Origin: Omphiscola glabra
Taxonomy: Eukaryota; Mollusca; Gastropoda; Lymnaeidae
Direction of reading: 5' to 3'
Length of the DNA stretch: 64,000 nucleotides
NCBI GenBank assembly: GCA_964017045.1
Contig: OZ024802.1
Coordinates: forward strand, 13,466,435 to 13,530,434
In this document: in pieces, positions 56,701 through 64,000 of the stretch
Layout of the letters: every line of letters begins with the position of its first letter
How positions within the stretch are numbered: position 1 is the stretch's first letter
Translations under genes and position numbers: made by a program
The notes under the pieces: model-generated
What the model was told of the DNA's origin: nothing
The model's input: the letters and a program-made list of their open reading frames with translations, nothing else
Database searches by the model: none

Positions 56701-59394
56701 GAAATAATTAATGGGTTCTTTACCAGGGGTGCTCTCCCCCCCCCCCCCCCCCCCCCGGGGTTCAGGAGGCAATGGCAGGGGATGCGGGAAGACCCAGGAA
56801 ATCATTTTTATTGGCATTTTTCGTAAGTTTTAAAATCGAAATATGGGGAGGATTGGGAAAAAGGTTTTGAATTCAAGTGGGTGTGCAGTGCTGGCTTTAA
56901 AAAGATTAGCAACCCATATTCTATTGGCCTTCATTATTCACTAAAATTAATATTAAAATAAAATAACATTTTAAAAGAAAAGGAAAAATAAAAAATGAAA
57001 ATTCCGTCTTGTCATATAAATGTAATTAACTGAATCTAGGATTCGTAAAATAGTCCCCGACTCAATTTGTATGAGTTAAATAAGGCAAAAAAAAAATTAA
57101 ACTTACATCAAACATCTGACGTGCATATTTTTTCTTGATGTCCGTGTTGAGCAACTTGAGCAATCTCATAACGTCTTCAAAATCAAGATGGCCATTACCG
57201 TTGATGTCTGCTCTGTTGAAAGCTTCTCGAATATTCGTGTGGACAGTTTAAGGTAAGAACCAAAGTAATTCCCAGCCAAAGCAATGATAAATTTCTCTAG
57301 TCCCCAGATAAATAAGTCATAACTGTATGCTATGTGGATCCCTTGATACTTTAGTAAAGAAATATTGTGCTATGAGTTCCTTGATAAATTAGTCAAGTTA
57401 ATTGTGTACTATGTGGGCCCCCTGATAAATTAGTCAAATTAACTGCTATGTGGGTCTCCTGATAAATTAGTCAATTTAACTGCTATGTGGGTACCCTGAT
57501 AATTTAGTCTCAAGTTAACTGTATGCTATGTGGGTCTCCTGATAAATTATTCAAATTAACAGTATGCTATGTGGGTCCCCTGATTAATTAGTCAAGTTAA
57601 TTGTGTGCTATGTGGGTCCCCTGATAAATTAATCAAATTAATTGTGTGCTATCTTGGTCCCCTGATAAATTAACCATATTAACTATATGCTATGTGGGTC
57701 TGTGATAAATTAGTCAAATTAACTGTATGCTATGTGGGTCCCCTGATAAATTAATTAAAATTAACTGCTATGTGGGGCCCCTGATAAAATAGTCAAGTTA
57801 ATTGCTATGTGGGTCCCCTGATAAATTAGTCAAGTTAATTGTGTGCTATGTGAATCCCCTGATAAATTAGTCAAGTAACTATGTGTTATGTGGGCTCCCT
57901 GATAAATTTGTCAAGTTAAATGTGGGCTGTGTGATCAAATGTTCAAGTTATTGTGTGCTATGTGAGTCCAAGAATAAAGGATATCTATCCGTCTCATTCC
58001 TGTGCTCGGCCAACTGCTCCATCTGCATGGCATACCTCAGCGCCCTGATCCACTTGTCTCGCATCTCCTGGTCGGGCGCCAACATGTACTTGATCTTTTG
58101 GGGCAACCCAAGAATGATCGCAAAACAATGCGATCTCTGTGTTCAATTGTCAATGGGGTTAGAAACATTTAGTAGTTAAAGATTATTTGGTTGTTATAAT
58201 ATGTCATAGATATTAATTTCATGCTATGTTTTGTTATTTCATAACCTGGTTTGTTATTCCATGTCAAAGTTGATTACAGATACAATCCATCGTTATCCTT
58301 AAAAATCACATGTCAGTTACAGAAGTTTTGATACGGAACTTTCAATTCAAAGACGTCAAATATGAATTAGATATAAACTTAACGGCCACAAATATCCTGA
58401 TATCTATTGACTGCGTCTTTTACCTGCAACTTGGAACAACCTGGACAATACCGCCGTGAACTCGACAACGATCGAAAGCTTCAAGGCCGCCCTGGCATCT
58501 GCTAGGATGCCGTTAGATTGGCAACATCGCTTCCCCAACCGTTGCACATATGCCAGTTTATGGATGCAGCAACGTACCGAACCAGAACCAGAACTTTTCA
58601 ACAAATCAATCTAAAATTAATTTCCTGGTATCTCTTGAATGCCTTACTGACCTGTAAGTCTTTCATCTTTTTGGAGAAATCCTTTTCACCCTCTCTGACC
58701 TCACGAATTTTGGAAATCTGAACTAGGAAAATATTCAGAGGCATTAAAAATATTCAAATTTAAAACACACAAAAAACGGCTTTGAAAAATTGCAACAAAC
58801 AAAATTTAAATAATAATTTTTTTTTAAATTATCATTAAAAGACAGCAATAACAAATTATTTGTTATTGCTGTCTTTTAATGATAAGCTATAATTTTTAAA
58901 TTGCTTAATTATTAATTATTATTAAATACATTTTAAAATATTTTTTTTAAAAAAACGGCTTCTTCAGACTATTGGTGCCGTTAGTGGCATTAGCCGGTTC
59001 AAGTTAGGTTTAGGGATACATTTAGGGTTTAGGTTAGGTTCATTTGAACCGTTTTTTCTTCTTCCAATAGGCCTATATATTTACCACCTCCTGCCAATTT
59101 TCCGTTGGTGTGTGTGGCAAAAACATGTAATTAAGACATTGATTATAGGCCTAATGGTAAAACATAGACGAGTGATGAGATGAATGCCGTGCAAAGACAA
59201 ATAATTCGTGGATATTTGTATGGTTAGCAGAAAGTCCTTACTAGTCGTATCGCCTTTCTTTTTATTAGTTGAGCCCTCGTAATAGACTACCATGTTAGCG
59301 GCATCCAAGAAGAAGGTTCGCGGTAGTCTACGGCTTCGAGACTTGACCTTCTCCAGTAATATCCCCTGAGCCAAGTCTGCCAGCAGACGTTGCA
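39391..59394 (-). CDS. PLCD: Phosphoinositide phospholipase C, delta type (19 exons, 5' end missing)
   Basis: It hydrolyses PIP2 to IP3 and diacylglycerol at the membrane in a Ca2+-dependent manner. Nineteen minus-strand coding exons join with matching phases into about 725 residues plus stop, a full-length delta-type enzyme (usually about 750) lacking only the first residues. Order: PH, EF-hands, X, short linker, Y, C2. There is no SH2/SH3 insert (gamma), long C-terminal tail (beta) or Ras-GEF/RA domain (epsilon), so delta fits best. The eta class shares the fold but normally has a long C-terminal extension. Catalytic landmarks are present: SSHN, VELD, IYHGHT and SIENH in X, and SSNYNP in Y. 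The first coding exon here starts in phase 2 after a poly-T/AAACAG acceptor, so a short start exon must lie further upstream. I did not find it. Domain entries list the exons. Confidence 0.95.
41123..42530 (+). pseudogene. LINE (endonuclease-RT retrotransposon) with the RT core deleted, in PLC intron 16
   Basis: Plus-strand frames with several stops encode the pre-RT region ([20 protein letters not shown], then [18 protein letters not shown] and KRDYTDALA). Without any RT catalytic block they then pass to the C-terminal region at 41794-42500: [46 protein letters not shown] and RWRWTGHTL. The two parts are normally separated by the RT palm, so several hundred residues are missing. At 41123 the sequence resembles a decayed hAT terminus ('ccaaaccttttgactc'). 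Confidence 0.75.
42948..43840 (-). mobile_element. Short Helitron, copy 2 (minus strand), in PLC intron 16
   Basis: Read on the minus strand, it ends in the same GGCAT...ATGCC hairpin and CTAG as copy 1 (CTAG at 42951-42948), followed by T. Upstream it keeps the helicase C-terminus ([19 protein letters not shown]). Between 43430 and 43830 a unit of about 172 bp containing 'gatgaatggtataggaaagc' is repeated three times. The 5' end near 43840 is approximate. Confidence 0.78.
45136..46006 (-). CDS. PLCD: PLC exons 14-15: catalytic Y domain
   Basis: Exons 45827-46006 and 45136-45243. They encode [12 protein letters not shown], then [28 protein letters not shown], and [19 protein letters not shown] followed by [10 protein letters not shown]. 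This includes the Ser and Arg blocks that contact the PIP2 headgroup. Junctions are phase 1 (GTAAGT and GTAGAA donors). Confidence 0.95.
46712..46889 (-). CDS. PLCD: PLC exon 13: X-Y linker
   Basis: A 59-codon exon (acceptor TTTTAG, donor G|GTAGTA). It encodes an acidic, Ser/Asn-rich segment starting [20 protein letters not shown], then a Lys/Thr-rich part. In PLCs the acidic linker occludes the active site and is autoinhibitory. Its short length fits the delta class. Confidence 0.9.
47212..52356 (-). CDS. PLCD: PLC exons 8-12: catalytic X domain
   Basis: Exons 52239-52356, 51393-51478, 48150-48270, 47631-47713 and 47212-47288. Exon 8 ends ...[10 protein letters not shown], with the catalytic His and Ca2+-binding Asn. 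Exon 9 (the intact copy) covers [19 protein letters not shown] and CRCVE. Exon 10 continues [20 protein letters not shown] with the second catalytic His. Exon 11 holds [12 protein letters not shown] with the Ca2+-binding Glu. Exon 12 ends KLKNKIIIK. All catalytic positions known for PLC-delta appear intact if the 51.4-kb exon is used. A duplicate of exon 9 at 50297-50386 is frameshifted. Confidence 0.93.
49834..50051. mobile_element. MITE-like inverted-repeat element next to the frameshifted PLC exon
   Basis: 22-bp perfect inverted arms begin 'gtttgaatggaagtttgttt' (49834-49855) and pair with 50011-50032. An outer 'gttgtttgaa'/'ttcaaacaac' pair extends the ends to 49831 and 50051. The interior is A/T filler. 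No clear target duplication was identified. Confidence 0.7.
50297..50386 (-). pseudogene. PLC exon 9, copy a: duplicated exon with 4-bp insertion (90 nt)
   Basis: It has the same phases, the same T|GTAAGA donor and an ACATGACAG acceptor. It encodes [18 protein letters not shown] in one frame and [10 protein letters not shown] in another. The frame change comes from four extra bases relative to the 86-nt copy (90 versus 86), so its inclusion would shift the frame. Its first half is closer to the usual PLC sequence (Tyr-Leu after HNT) than the intact copy. Confidence 0.85.
51393..51478 (-). CDS. PLCD: PLC exon 9, copy b (intact, 86 nt)
   Basis: Acceptor ATTCTCAG, donor T|GTAAGA. It enters in phase 2 and leaves in phase 1, matching exons 8 and 10. 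It encodes the stretch between the catalytic HN and ELD motifs. Right after HNT it has Asn where most PLCs have Tyr. Confidence 0.9.
52705..53850 (-). pseudogene. Pseudogene of a repeat-encoded protein of unknown function, in PLC intron 7
   Basis: Minus-strand frames with many breaks encode [19 protein letters not shown] (53845-53785), [24 protein letters not shown] (about 53600), [15 protein letters not shown] (53535-53490), [20 protein letters not shown] (53420-53350), [23 protein letters not shown] (52930-52890) and [12 protein letters not shown] (52760-52720). I recognise this as a protein found in many copies across invertebrate and some vertebrate genomes, usually annotated as uncharacterised. 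Its multicopy nature suggests a mobile-element origin, but I cannot name the element. Confidence 0.65.
53826..53935. repeat. 35-bp tandem repeat, three copies
   Basis: 'gtgttagtctgtgtggggtt' followed by 'gatgatgcaccac' is repeated three times at the upstream edge of the pseudogene. Confidence 0.85.
54515..55365 (-). CDS. PLCD: PLC exons 5-7: remaining EF-hand region
   Basis: Exons 55247-55365, 54926-54992 and 54515-54608. Exon 5 carries a degenerate second EF-hand (TADKNRN... then [16 protein letters not shown]), with extra residues in the loop, so Ca2+ binding there is doubtful. Exon 6 reads [20 protein letters not shown], and exon 7 reads [17 protein letters not shown]. Both are the helical spacer typical of PLCs before the X domain. 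Donors are GTTGGG, GTTAGT and GTGAGT, and all phases agree. Confidence 0.92.
56100..56296. mobile_element. 197-bp hAT-type MITE with perfect 8-bp target duplication, in PLC intron 4
   Basis: It begins 'cagtggttctcaac' and ends 'ctgagaaccgctg'. The 8-mer ccataact is present exactly at 56092-56099 and 56297-56304. Both ends match the termini of the 27367-29611 hAT over about 75 bp, so it is a deletion derivative of that family. Confidence 0.93.
56736..56760. repeat. Homopolymer C21 followed by GGGG
   Basis: A run of 21 C then four G. A similar C16 run is at 63634-63649. These are non-B-DNA-prone and error-prone in assembly. Confidence 0.9.
57107..57236 (-). CDS. PLCD: PLC exon 4: first EF-hand
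   Basis: It encodes [20 protein letters not shown] and [10 protein letters not shown]. The loop [12 protein letters not shown] has ligand residues at positions 1, 3, 5 and 9, with Asp rather than Glu at position 12. The exon ends MFD at a GTAAGT donor (phase 0). Confidence 0.95.
57237..57984 (-). other. U12-type AT-AC intron in the PLC gene
   Basis: After exon 3 (ending at 57985) the intron begins ATATCCTTT on the minus strand (57984-57976), the full U12-type 5' splice consensus. There is no usable GT nearby in the required phase. The 3' end has a branch-site-like CCTTAA about 11 nt before a terminal AC at 57238-57237. Joining the exons gives a phase-2 split Arg codon and an uninterrupted reading through NETDR and [10 protein letters not shown]. 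The intron is 748 nt, most of it minisatellite. Confidence 0.9.
57290..57975. repeat. Minisatellite of about 36-44-bp units filling the U12 intron
   Basis: About sixteen diverged copies of 'ctatgtgggtcccctgataa' followed by 'attagtcaagttaattgtgtg', with variable spacer length. Confidence 0.9.
57985..59394 (-). CDS. PLCD: PLC exons 1-3: PH domain
   Basis: Exons 59242-59394, 58652-58722 and 57985-58136. They encode [20 protein letters not shown] with a basic first strand/loop suited to phosphoinositide headgroup binding, then [20 protein letters not shown] and the C-terminal helix [11 protein letters not shown]. In PLC-delta this domain tethers the enzyme to PIP2. Junctions are phase 1 (GTAAGG donor, TTTCCTAG acceptor) and phase 0 (GTCAGT donor, CACAG acceptor). 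Exon 3 ends at a U12-type splice site. Confidence 0.93.
58425..58615 (+). pseudogene. LINE 3' fragment in PLC intron 2
   Basis: The plus-strand frame reads [27 protein letters not shown] and [20 protein letters not shown]. This is the C-terminal end of a jockey/CR1-like LINE protein, with Trp-Asn-x-Leu then Phe-Lys-x-x-Leu. It is opposite in orientation to the host gene. Confidence 0.65.
58829..58885. repeat. 57-bp palindrome: 28-bp perfect arms, 1-nt spacer (PLC intron 1)
   Basis: Base-by-base pairing outward from 58857 holds for 28 consecutive pairs (58856 with 58858 out to 58829 with 58885), then stops. The core reads 'gcaataacaaat', t, 'atttgttattgc'. Confidence 0.97.
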
Positions 59395-59985
59395 CTGTTT
59401 AAAAAAAAAAAAAAAAGTAAAATGAAAAAATGATAATTGATAATTATTATAATTTTGGCTGATTCTGAGTTATGGGTCCCCGACGTCATTTGCGTGGATT
59501 CACTCCCCTAGGGAGAGAGTCAAAACCCTGTTAGGGAGAGGGTCAAAACCCTGTTAGGGAGGAATTTAGGGTTCAGGTTAGGGTGAGGGATAGATTTAGA
59601 TCATTTTTTCATTTTTAAAATCTTTTTATTTGTAATTTTAGCAAAAATATTAGTTATTTTATTTTTCCAAGATGGCGGCCATGGTAAAAAGCGCGGACCC
59701 ATCTCTCATAATTTACCATAATTTTTCTTACTATTAACATTTTTTTTTTTTTTAAATTTGGAAAATATATCACCATTTAAATTTTTAAAAATAAATAAAA
59801 AACTAAAAATCCCACTGAAATAAAACCTGTGGATTTGAGCAATAATTATATAATTAGCATCCTTGTTATAAATCTACGAAGAATAAGAACATGTAACATA
59901 TGGAAAAAATATTTTCAAAATCTAAAAGTTTATTCTTTTCTCCTGATGTCCCTACAAACTTCACCGAGGTTTGTCACGACTCATC
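58940..59985. repeat. TTAGGG-like low-copy repeats around and upstream of PLC exon 1
   Basis: Outside exon 1 (59242-59394), the stretches at 58990-59040 and 59500-59610 contain related 'ggtttagggatacatttagg' and 'agggttcaggttagggtgag' sequences. A reverse-complement version is inside the insertion at 60120-60237. No promoter or start exon could be recognised in 59400-59985. Confidence 0.5.
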
Positions 59986-60285
59986 TGTGACCGAAGGTAC
60001 GTTGTTGTCTAGAGGTCGGTCCCCTTCGTATGGCCACAGAACACATGTGTCTAGAACATCTTTTTCTTTCAAGCTCCTAAAGAGCTGATGTAGTGAATGT
60101 TCAAATATCAAACAAACGGGTAATTGCACTCTACTGGTACCTCTATCGCTCACCTTAACCTGAACCCTAAATCTATCCCAAACAAAGGGCAGTGACTCCC
60201 AATGAGGGACCACAGATAGCAATTAGCCAACAAACGGTGCAAAGATTCAGATTCGTAATTTATTTTCTTCATATTAGGCATGTCA
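59986..60285 (+). repeat. Dispersed repeat, copy 2, with a 118-bp insertion
   Basis: It matches copy 1 (2335-2510) except for 60120-60237, which is bounded by the 9-mer aacaaacgg at 60111-60119 and again at 60229-60237. Copy 1 has a single aacaaacag at that point, so the insertion made a 9-bp duplication. Confidence 0.8.
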
Positions 60286-60289
60286 AAGG

Positions 60290-61354
60290 TCCACTCCCGC
60301 ATGCAGTCTGCGCATACCAAAAATGTCGAAAAAACTTGTTCTACAATATGGCGTACGGCTACACGGTATCTTTGGAAAATTGCTTTCTACGTCACCTTTG
60401 TTTACTAAATATTGCTTTCCTCATCAGTGACGTGTCAGTTTTTGTGTTCCGGTGTTTCTAGGAAATTTTAGCAACGATTTATTTTCTGTGTCACGGACAG
60501 GATTATCATAGCGACTCGGTAAGCATATATAATAATATACTCCTCAGGTAGTGAAAAAAATTTAATGGGATCTAGATAAAGTTAAACTACATTCAATTAG
60601 CAAGTTTAAACATTCTTATGTTATTATACTTCAACAAGTCCCAAAAAAGTTATGCTGCCCCTAAAGCGGCATGGGGTGGGGATGAAAATGTCGCCATATT
60701 AAATAATTAAAAGTTAATTATTTTGCGATCGAGATGCCGGAAATGGCTATTATTAAGTATTATCACTGTCCATTATGAATTGATTAGTAATTGTTGAATC
60801 CCCTAACATCCGAATAATACTTAAGTAGTTTCAAATGAATAATTAAACAAATTAAATATAAAATTTTTATTGAACTTGAAAAGTTTTTATTTGGGAATCA
60901 GACAGAGGGTTGTCATTAGTTTTAATTACGTTAAAACTTTTGCAAGTGTAGGTTTACACATTTTAAATTTAGCGTTTGTTTTATTGTTTCATACAAGTAA
61001 TCATAGCATTAATAATTATTCTCATTAGACTAATATTCATATTCATAAGAGAATAATATCAATATGATTTGAGCTAAACTTATTATTACAAAAATAAATA
61101 CTATAATATTCTATATATAGGCTATAACTTATAACTATAAAAAAATATAGGCATAGTTCTCTAGGTTCTAAGTCAGTATCAGTAGTAGTTAGTAGATACA
61201 TTTTTATTTTATTTTGATACTGTCCTATTCGTGGCATAACGAGTTTGCTAATGCCTATATAAATAGTAATAATAATATTATATGTTAATAGTTAATAATT
61301 TTAATTACCAGTATAAGCAATAGAATTAGAATAATTAATTTTCTAATTTTTAAA
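60290..61354. other. AT-rich stretch upstream of the 61.4-kb ORF
   Basis: No coding feature. It may contain the promoter and a 5' UTR exon for the plus-strand ORF, but no element can be pinned down. Confidence 0.35.
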
Positions 61355-61377
61355 CTTATTCTCAGTTGGTAACTACC

Positions 61378-61911
61378 ATGTCTGACCAGCCCAAGGTGAG
61401 CATTTCTGATTTTGACAACTTGGTGCAGAGCTTTGCTCTAGATGCAGTGACAAAAGTGTATAGGAATGGTTATGCTGTATTTCTTTATAGCAGCAGCACC
61501 AATAAGAAGGTAGGCATGAAAGCTGCTGTAACTTTGCTTGATGAATGTTTCCAGCAGGTTGATAGTAGCTACCAGTCAAACAAGAATTCTGTACGCTCCA
61601 ATTTGATGTTATTGGAAAAGAAGCTCCAAAGTCTTAAAAAGCAATTAACATTTAACTGGAAAAATATTCAGAATTTTTTGTTGCAGCCATTTAATCCACC
61701 AATCAACAAGAAGAAAAAGTTGGTCAGTTCTGATGTTACAACTCCAGAGACAGGCATGCTAAATGAATGTTTACTTCCACAGGTAGCTGAGCAGCATAAT
61801 AGATTTTTTCCACAGGTAGATGAGCAGCAGAACAGTTTAGTTACACAGGTTTCTCCGCAGTACAGTTCTGTTTCACATGTAGATCAACTATATTCAGGAC
61901 GTTATATTTGA
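61378..61911 (+). CDS. Unidentified 177-residue protein, probably a real spliced gene or mobile-element ORF
   Basis: The ATG at 61378 (context aactaccATGt) follows a strong acceptor, 'taaacttattctcag', ending at 61365, 12 nt upstream. The start MSDQPKVSISDFDNLVQSF leads into a Lys/Leu-rich coiled coil (LMLLEKKLQSLKKQ, then WKNIQNFLLQPF) around residues 80-110, a KKKK stretch, and a C-terminal tail of degenerate 11-14-residue repeats (QVAEQHNRFF, QVDEQQNSLV, QVSPQYSSV, HVDQLYSG). No catalytic motif, signal peptide or membrane segment is seen. AATAAA lies 10 nt after the stop, with another good acceptor just beyond (about 61948), so further exons are possible. I do not recognise the family. Confidence 0.55.
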   Translation: MSDQPKVSISDFDNLVQSFALDAVTKVYRNGYAVFLYSSSTNKKVGMKAAVTLLDECFQQVDSSYQSNKNSVRSNLMLLEKKLQSLKKQLTFNWKNIQNFLLQPFNPPINKKKKLVSSDVTTPETGMLNECLLPQVAEQHNRFFPQVDEQQNSLVTQVSPQYSSVSHVDQLYSGRYI

Positions 61912-62890
61912 ATAGTGTATTAATAAAAATTCTATATTTCTTTTCAGGACGTTTTCAGTATCCTTTCAATTAAGTAGTAGCACTGATTTATTTCATGTAA
62001 TTAGTTTATTGTAGGACCTTTAAGTTAAAAAAAACAATCAAATTAAAATTATTTTTCTTTTCAGGTATTTTTAAATTCCCTACAGGACATGAAATGACTA
62101 TAATTAAAATATAAATTTTATTTGATGTTGTTGTTACTTTAAAATGGAATAGACCTGCAATTTGTTTGTTTTTGATGTAAAAAAAATTATACATTGTAAC
62201 AAAAAAAAAAATTTTAACTATTTTTTTTTTTCACTTTCTCTGCAAAAACATTTTTCAAAATAAATATTTATTATATAATGTGAAACTTTTGTTATTCATT
62301 GTGTTGTATATTGCATTGAGTATATCTACTGAAAATTTGGTACCATTATCTTTGAAAATAAAAAAGTTATGGGTCTAAAGGTGAAAAAATTTCAAAAGTC
62401 GGTCACAAGTTTTTTGGGTCAAATATATAGCTTATATAAGGGGCAAAAAAAATTCGACAAAAAAATCATAACTCCTGTTCTATAAAAGATAGAAAGATGA
62501 AATTGGTGTTGTTATAAAGCTTATAGCTAGCCCTTTAAAATGATATATCATTCATGACAATCGGACCATATTTAAATTTTGTGTCAAAGTACCTATTCAT
62601 ATGCATGAGAAATCCTCATACTCATATACGATGACCAAATATAGTTACATAACTCTTTGCAGAACTTGTAAAAAATCCTCTTCCATCCTCAGAAATGTAA
62701 CTCTCTCTAAAGAACTCTGCCAACTCGTTGTCTCCCCTTTTATATGCTCACAGACCATGTAGTACTCGTGATATGAAAAAAAATAGTTCACGTTCGTTCA
62801 AATTCGTTCACAACTCCCATTTTCCCCCAAACTCACAACACACACTTCCTCACCCGGGGTCAGCTTAAGTTCATTCACGAGAAAATATGA
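61912..62890. other. AT-rich stretch with no gene seen
   Basis: It contains poly-A/T runs and repeated 'aaaaagttatgggtc'-like phrases of the kind seen near mobile-element ends, but nothing definable. Confidence 0.4.
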
Positions 62891-62899
62891 ATGAAAGTA

Positions 62900-64000
62900 A
62901 ACGAGACGCTTGTAAAACTTTCTTTGTCTGAAACTATTGCTACTGGAAGCAACATCCTGTTACGCGGTGTAGAGCTGGGTTGCAATGATGTACCTTTCCA
63001 TCTAATTGATCTCAAATCAGATCTAGTCTCCGGACCCGTGATTGTGGTTGTCTGACCAACGTTATCCTAGAAAGGCATCTTGTTGGTTCTAGGAAATCCT
63101 TTAGCTGGTGGGAAGGTGATATCCTCGTCACTCATGAACCTTGTTTGACTGAATCTCAAGATGAAAATCCAGAGCTATATCCAGCATGTCCGTTCACAAG
63201 TTCAATGAGTTCAAAAATCTCGGTAAAAAATATTTCCCCAAAAGTTAATATAGTAAATCCTGATATTGATCTGGGAACGACATTCTTCGCAAGTCTCAAC
63301 GAAGAGTCAAATAATCACCAGACACCAATTCGGATGCAGCTTTTCGAAGAGCAGAAAAGTGAGCCATAAATGTCTAAACTTCATGAGAACACTTCGACCC
63401 AATGGGAAGTTGAGCGTGTTCCTGTAACCTACTAACCAAAAGATGACATGCTTAAACTTATGAGTAAGTGGCGACCTACAGACACAGCAGCTGACGAAGA
63501 ATGGAGGATAGTTTATCAAATAGCAGATCTACCACTTTCCGGAATGGCGTCCTGAACTTATCCAATGACTTAACACTTTCAGGCCTTTTGGGAGTAAACA
63601 AGATTTATCACATAATAACTTTGTATTTCTTTGCCCCCCCCCCCCCCCCAAAAAAAATATTAAAAAATATATAGTTGATTACTGCAGATCATGTCATACT
63701 TGTCAAATATTCGACAAGGCGAATCAGAAGGTAACAGCTGCTCCTCTTCAACCCATCCCAGCGTTTGAAGATCCTTTCAGTCGTGTGATAATACACTGCG
63801 TTGGATCTTTGCCAAAGACGAAATCAGATCACCAACACTTGCTTATAGACAATCATATGTCCTTCAACAAGGTTTTCAGAAGCTGTTCCTTTTTCGCAAT
63901 ATAATGACTCCAAACAAAGTAAAAGCCTTGGCGAAAAATTTTTAAAAACATTTTTTGATTCTCCGGAGTCGGTACAGTCTGACCGATGGGTTTAAGGCTG
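62900..64000 (+). mobile_element. Second GMR1-order Gypsy element: protease followed directly by integrase (cut by window end)
   Basis: The plus-strand frames show a retropepsin-like C-terminal part (62940-63110), ending in a LLVLGNPLAGGK block. A spacer at 63145-63369 begins LTESQDENPELYPACPF after the protease. Then come LMSKWRPTDTAADEEWR (about 63460-63510), a C16 run, and integrase from about 63670 with the zinc-domain Cys pair in YCRSCHTCQ, a FEDPFSRVIIHCVGSLPKTK block (Asp replaced by His at the first catalytic position) and more. No RT lies between protease and integrase. Multiple stops make it a pseudogene, and the rest lies beyond the window. Confidence 0.75.

Noticed and set aside
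57980..58136. PLC exon 3 ending at the internal GTATGC donor (after RAL)
   Set aside because: Coding similarity continues for another 17 or so residues to NETDR, and the AT-AC choice gives the correct phase with exon 4.
59974..60222. 82-codon minus-strand ORF as the missing first exon of PLC
   Set aside because: It lies in the dispersed repeat also present at 2.3 kb, and it has no PLC N-terminal similarity.

Overview
This is eukaryotic, AT-rich, intron-rich DNA. It holds one well-supported conserved host gene, and most of the rest is transposable elements and tandem repeats. A metazoan is certain from the gene structure. A mollusc, probably a gastropod, is my best guess from the repeat style and from Ty3/Gypsy-like elements with an unusual pol order, but nothing here proves the taxon.

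Layout. 0.3-0.8 kb: gag-like relic. 3.3-8.3 kb (minus): degenerate Ty3/Gypsy-type retrotransposon with domain order gag-protease-integrase-RT-RNase H (the GMR1-like order). 8.6-10.9 kb: four tandem arrays and a LINE 3' fragment. 12.28-15.04 kb: hAT element with terminal inverted repeats (TIRs) and a near-perfect 8-bp target duplication. 16.1 kb: tRNA-derived SINE. 17.7-19.0 kb: pogo/Tigger-type transposase pseudogene. 19.66-24.65 kb: three nested DNA transposons (hAT, then MITE, then hAT). 25.1-27.0 kb: gag-like and pogo fragments around a 49-bp array. 27.37-29.61 kb: internally deleted hAT. 31.0-31.9 kb: GATA/GACA microsatellite split by a MITE. 31.90-32.63 kb: short Helitron. 34-36 kb: small arrays.

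39.39-59.39 kb (minus): a phosphoinositide-specific phospholipase C of the delta type. I resolved 19 coding exons with phase-compatible splice sites (PH, EF-hands, X, linker, Y, C2). Only the 5' exon(s) are missing. One intron is U12-type AT-AC and is largely filled by a minisatellite. One X-domain exon is tandemly duplicated, and the second copy carries a 4-bp insertion. The introns also hold a Helitron, two LINE fragments, two MITEs, a pseudogene of a repeat-encoded protein and a 57-bp near-perfect palindrome.

59.4-64 kb: a dispersed repeat shared with 2.3 kb, an unidentified 177-aa plus-strand ORF (61378-61911) just after a good splice acceptor, and the start of a second GMR1-order Gypsy element running off the end.

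The only cooperating gene system visible is phosphoinositide/Ca2+ signalling through the PLC. The other coding sequences are mobile-element proteins, nearly all broken. The most useful second looks are the duplicated PLC exon, the AT-AC intron, the nested transposons and the GMR1-order elements.
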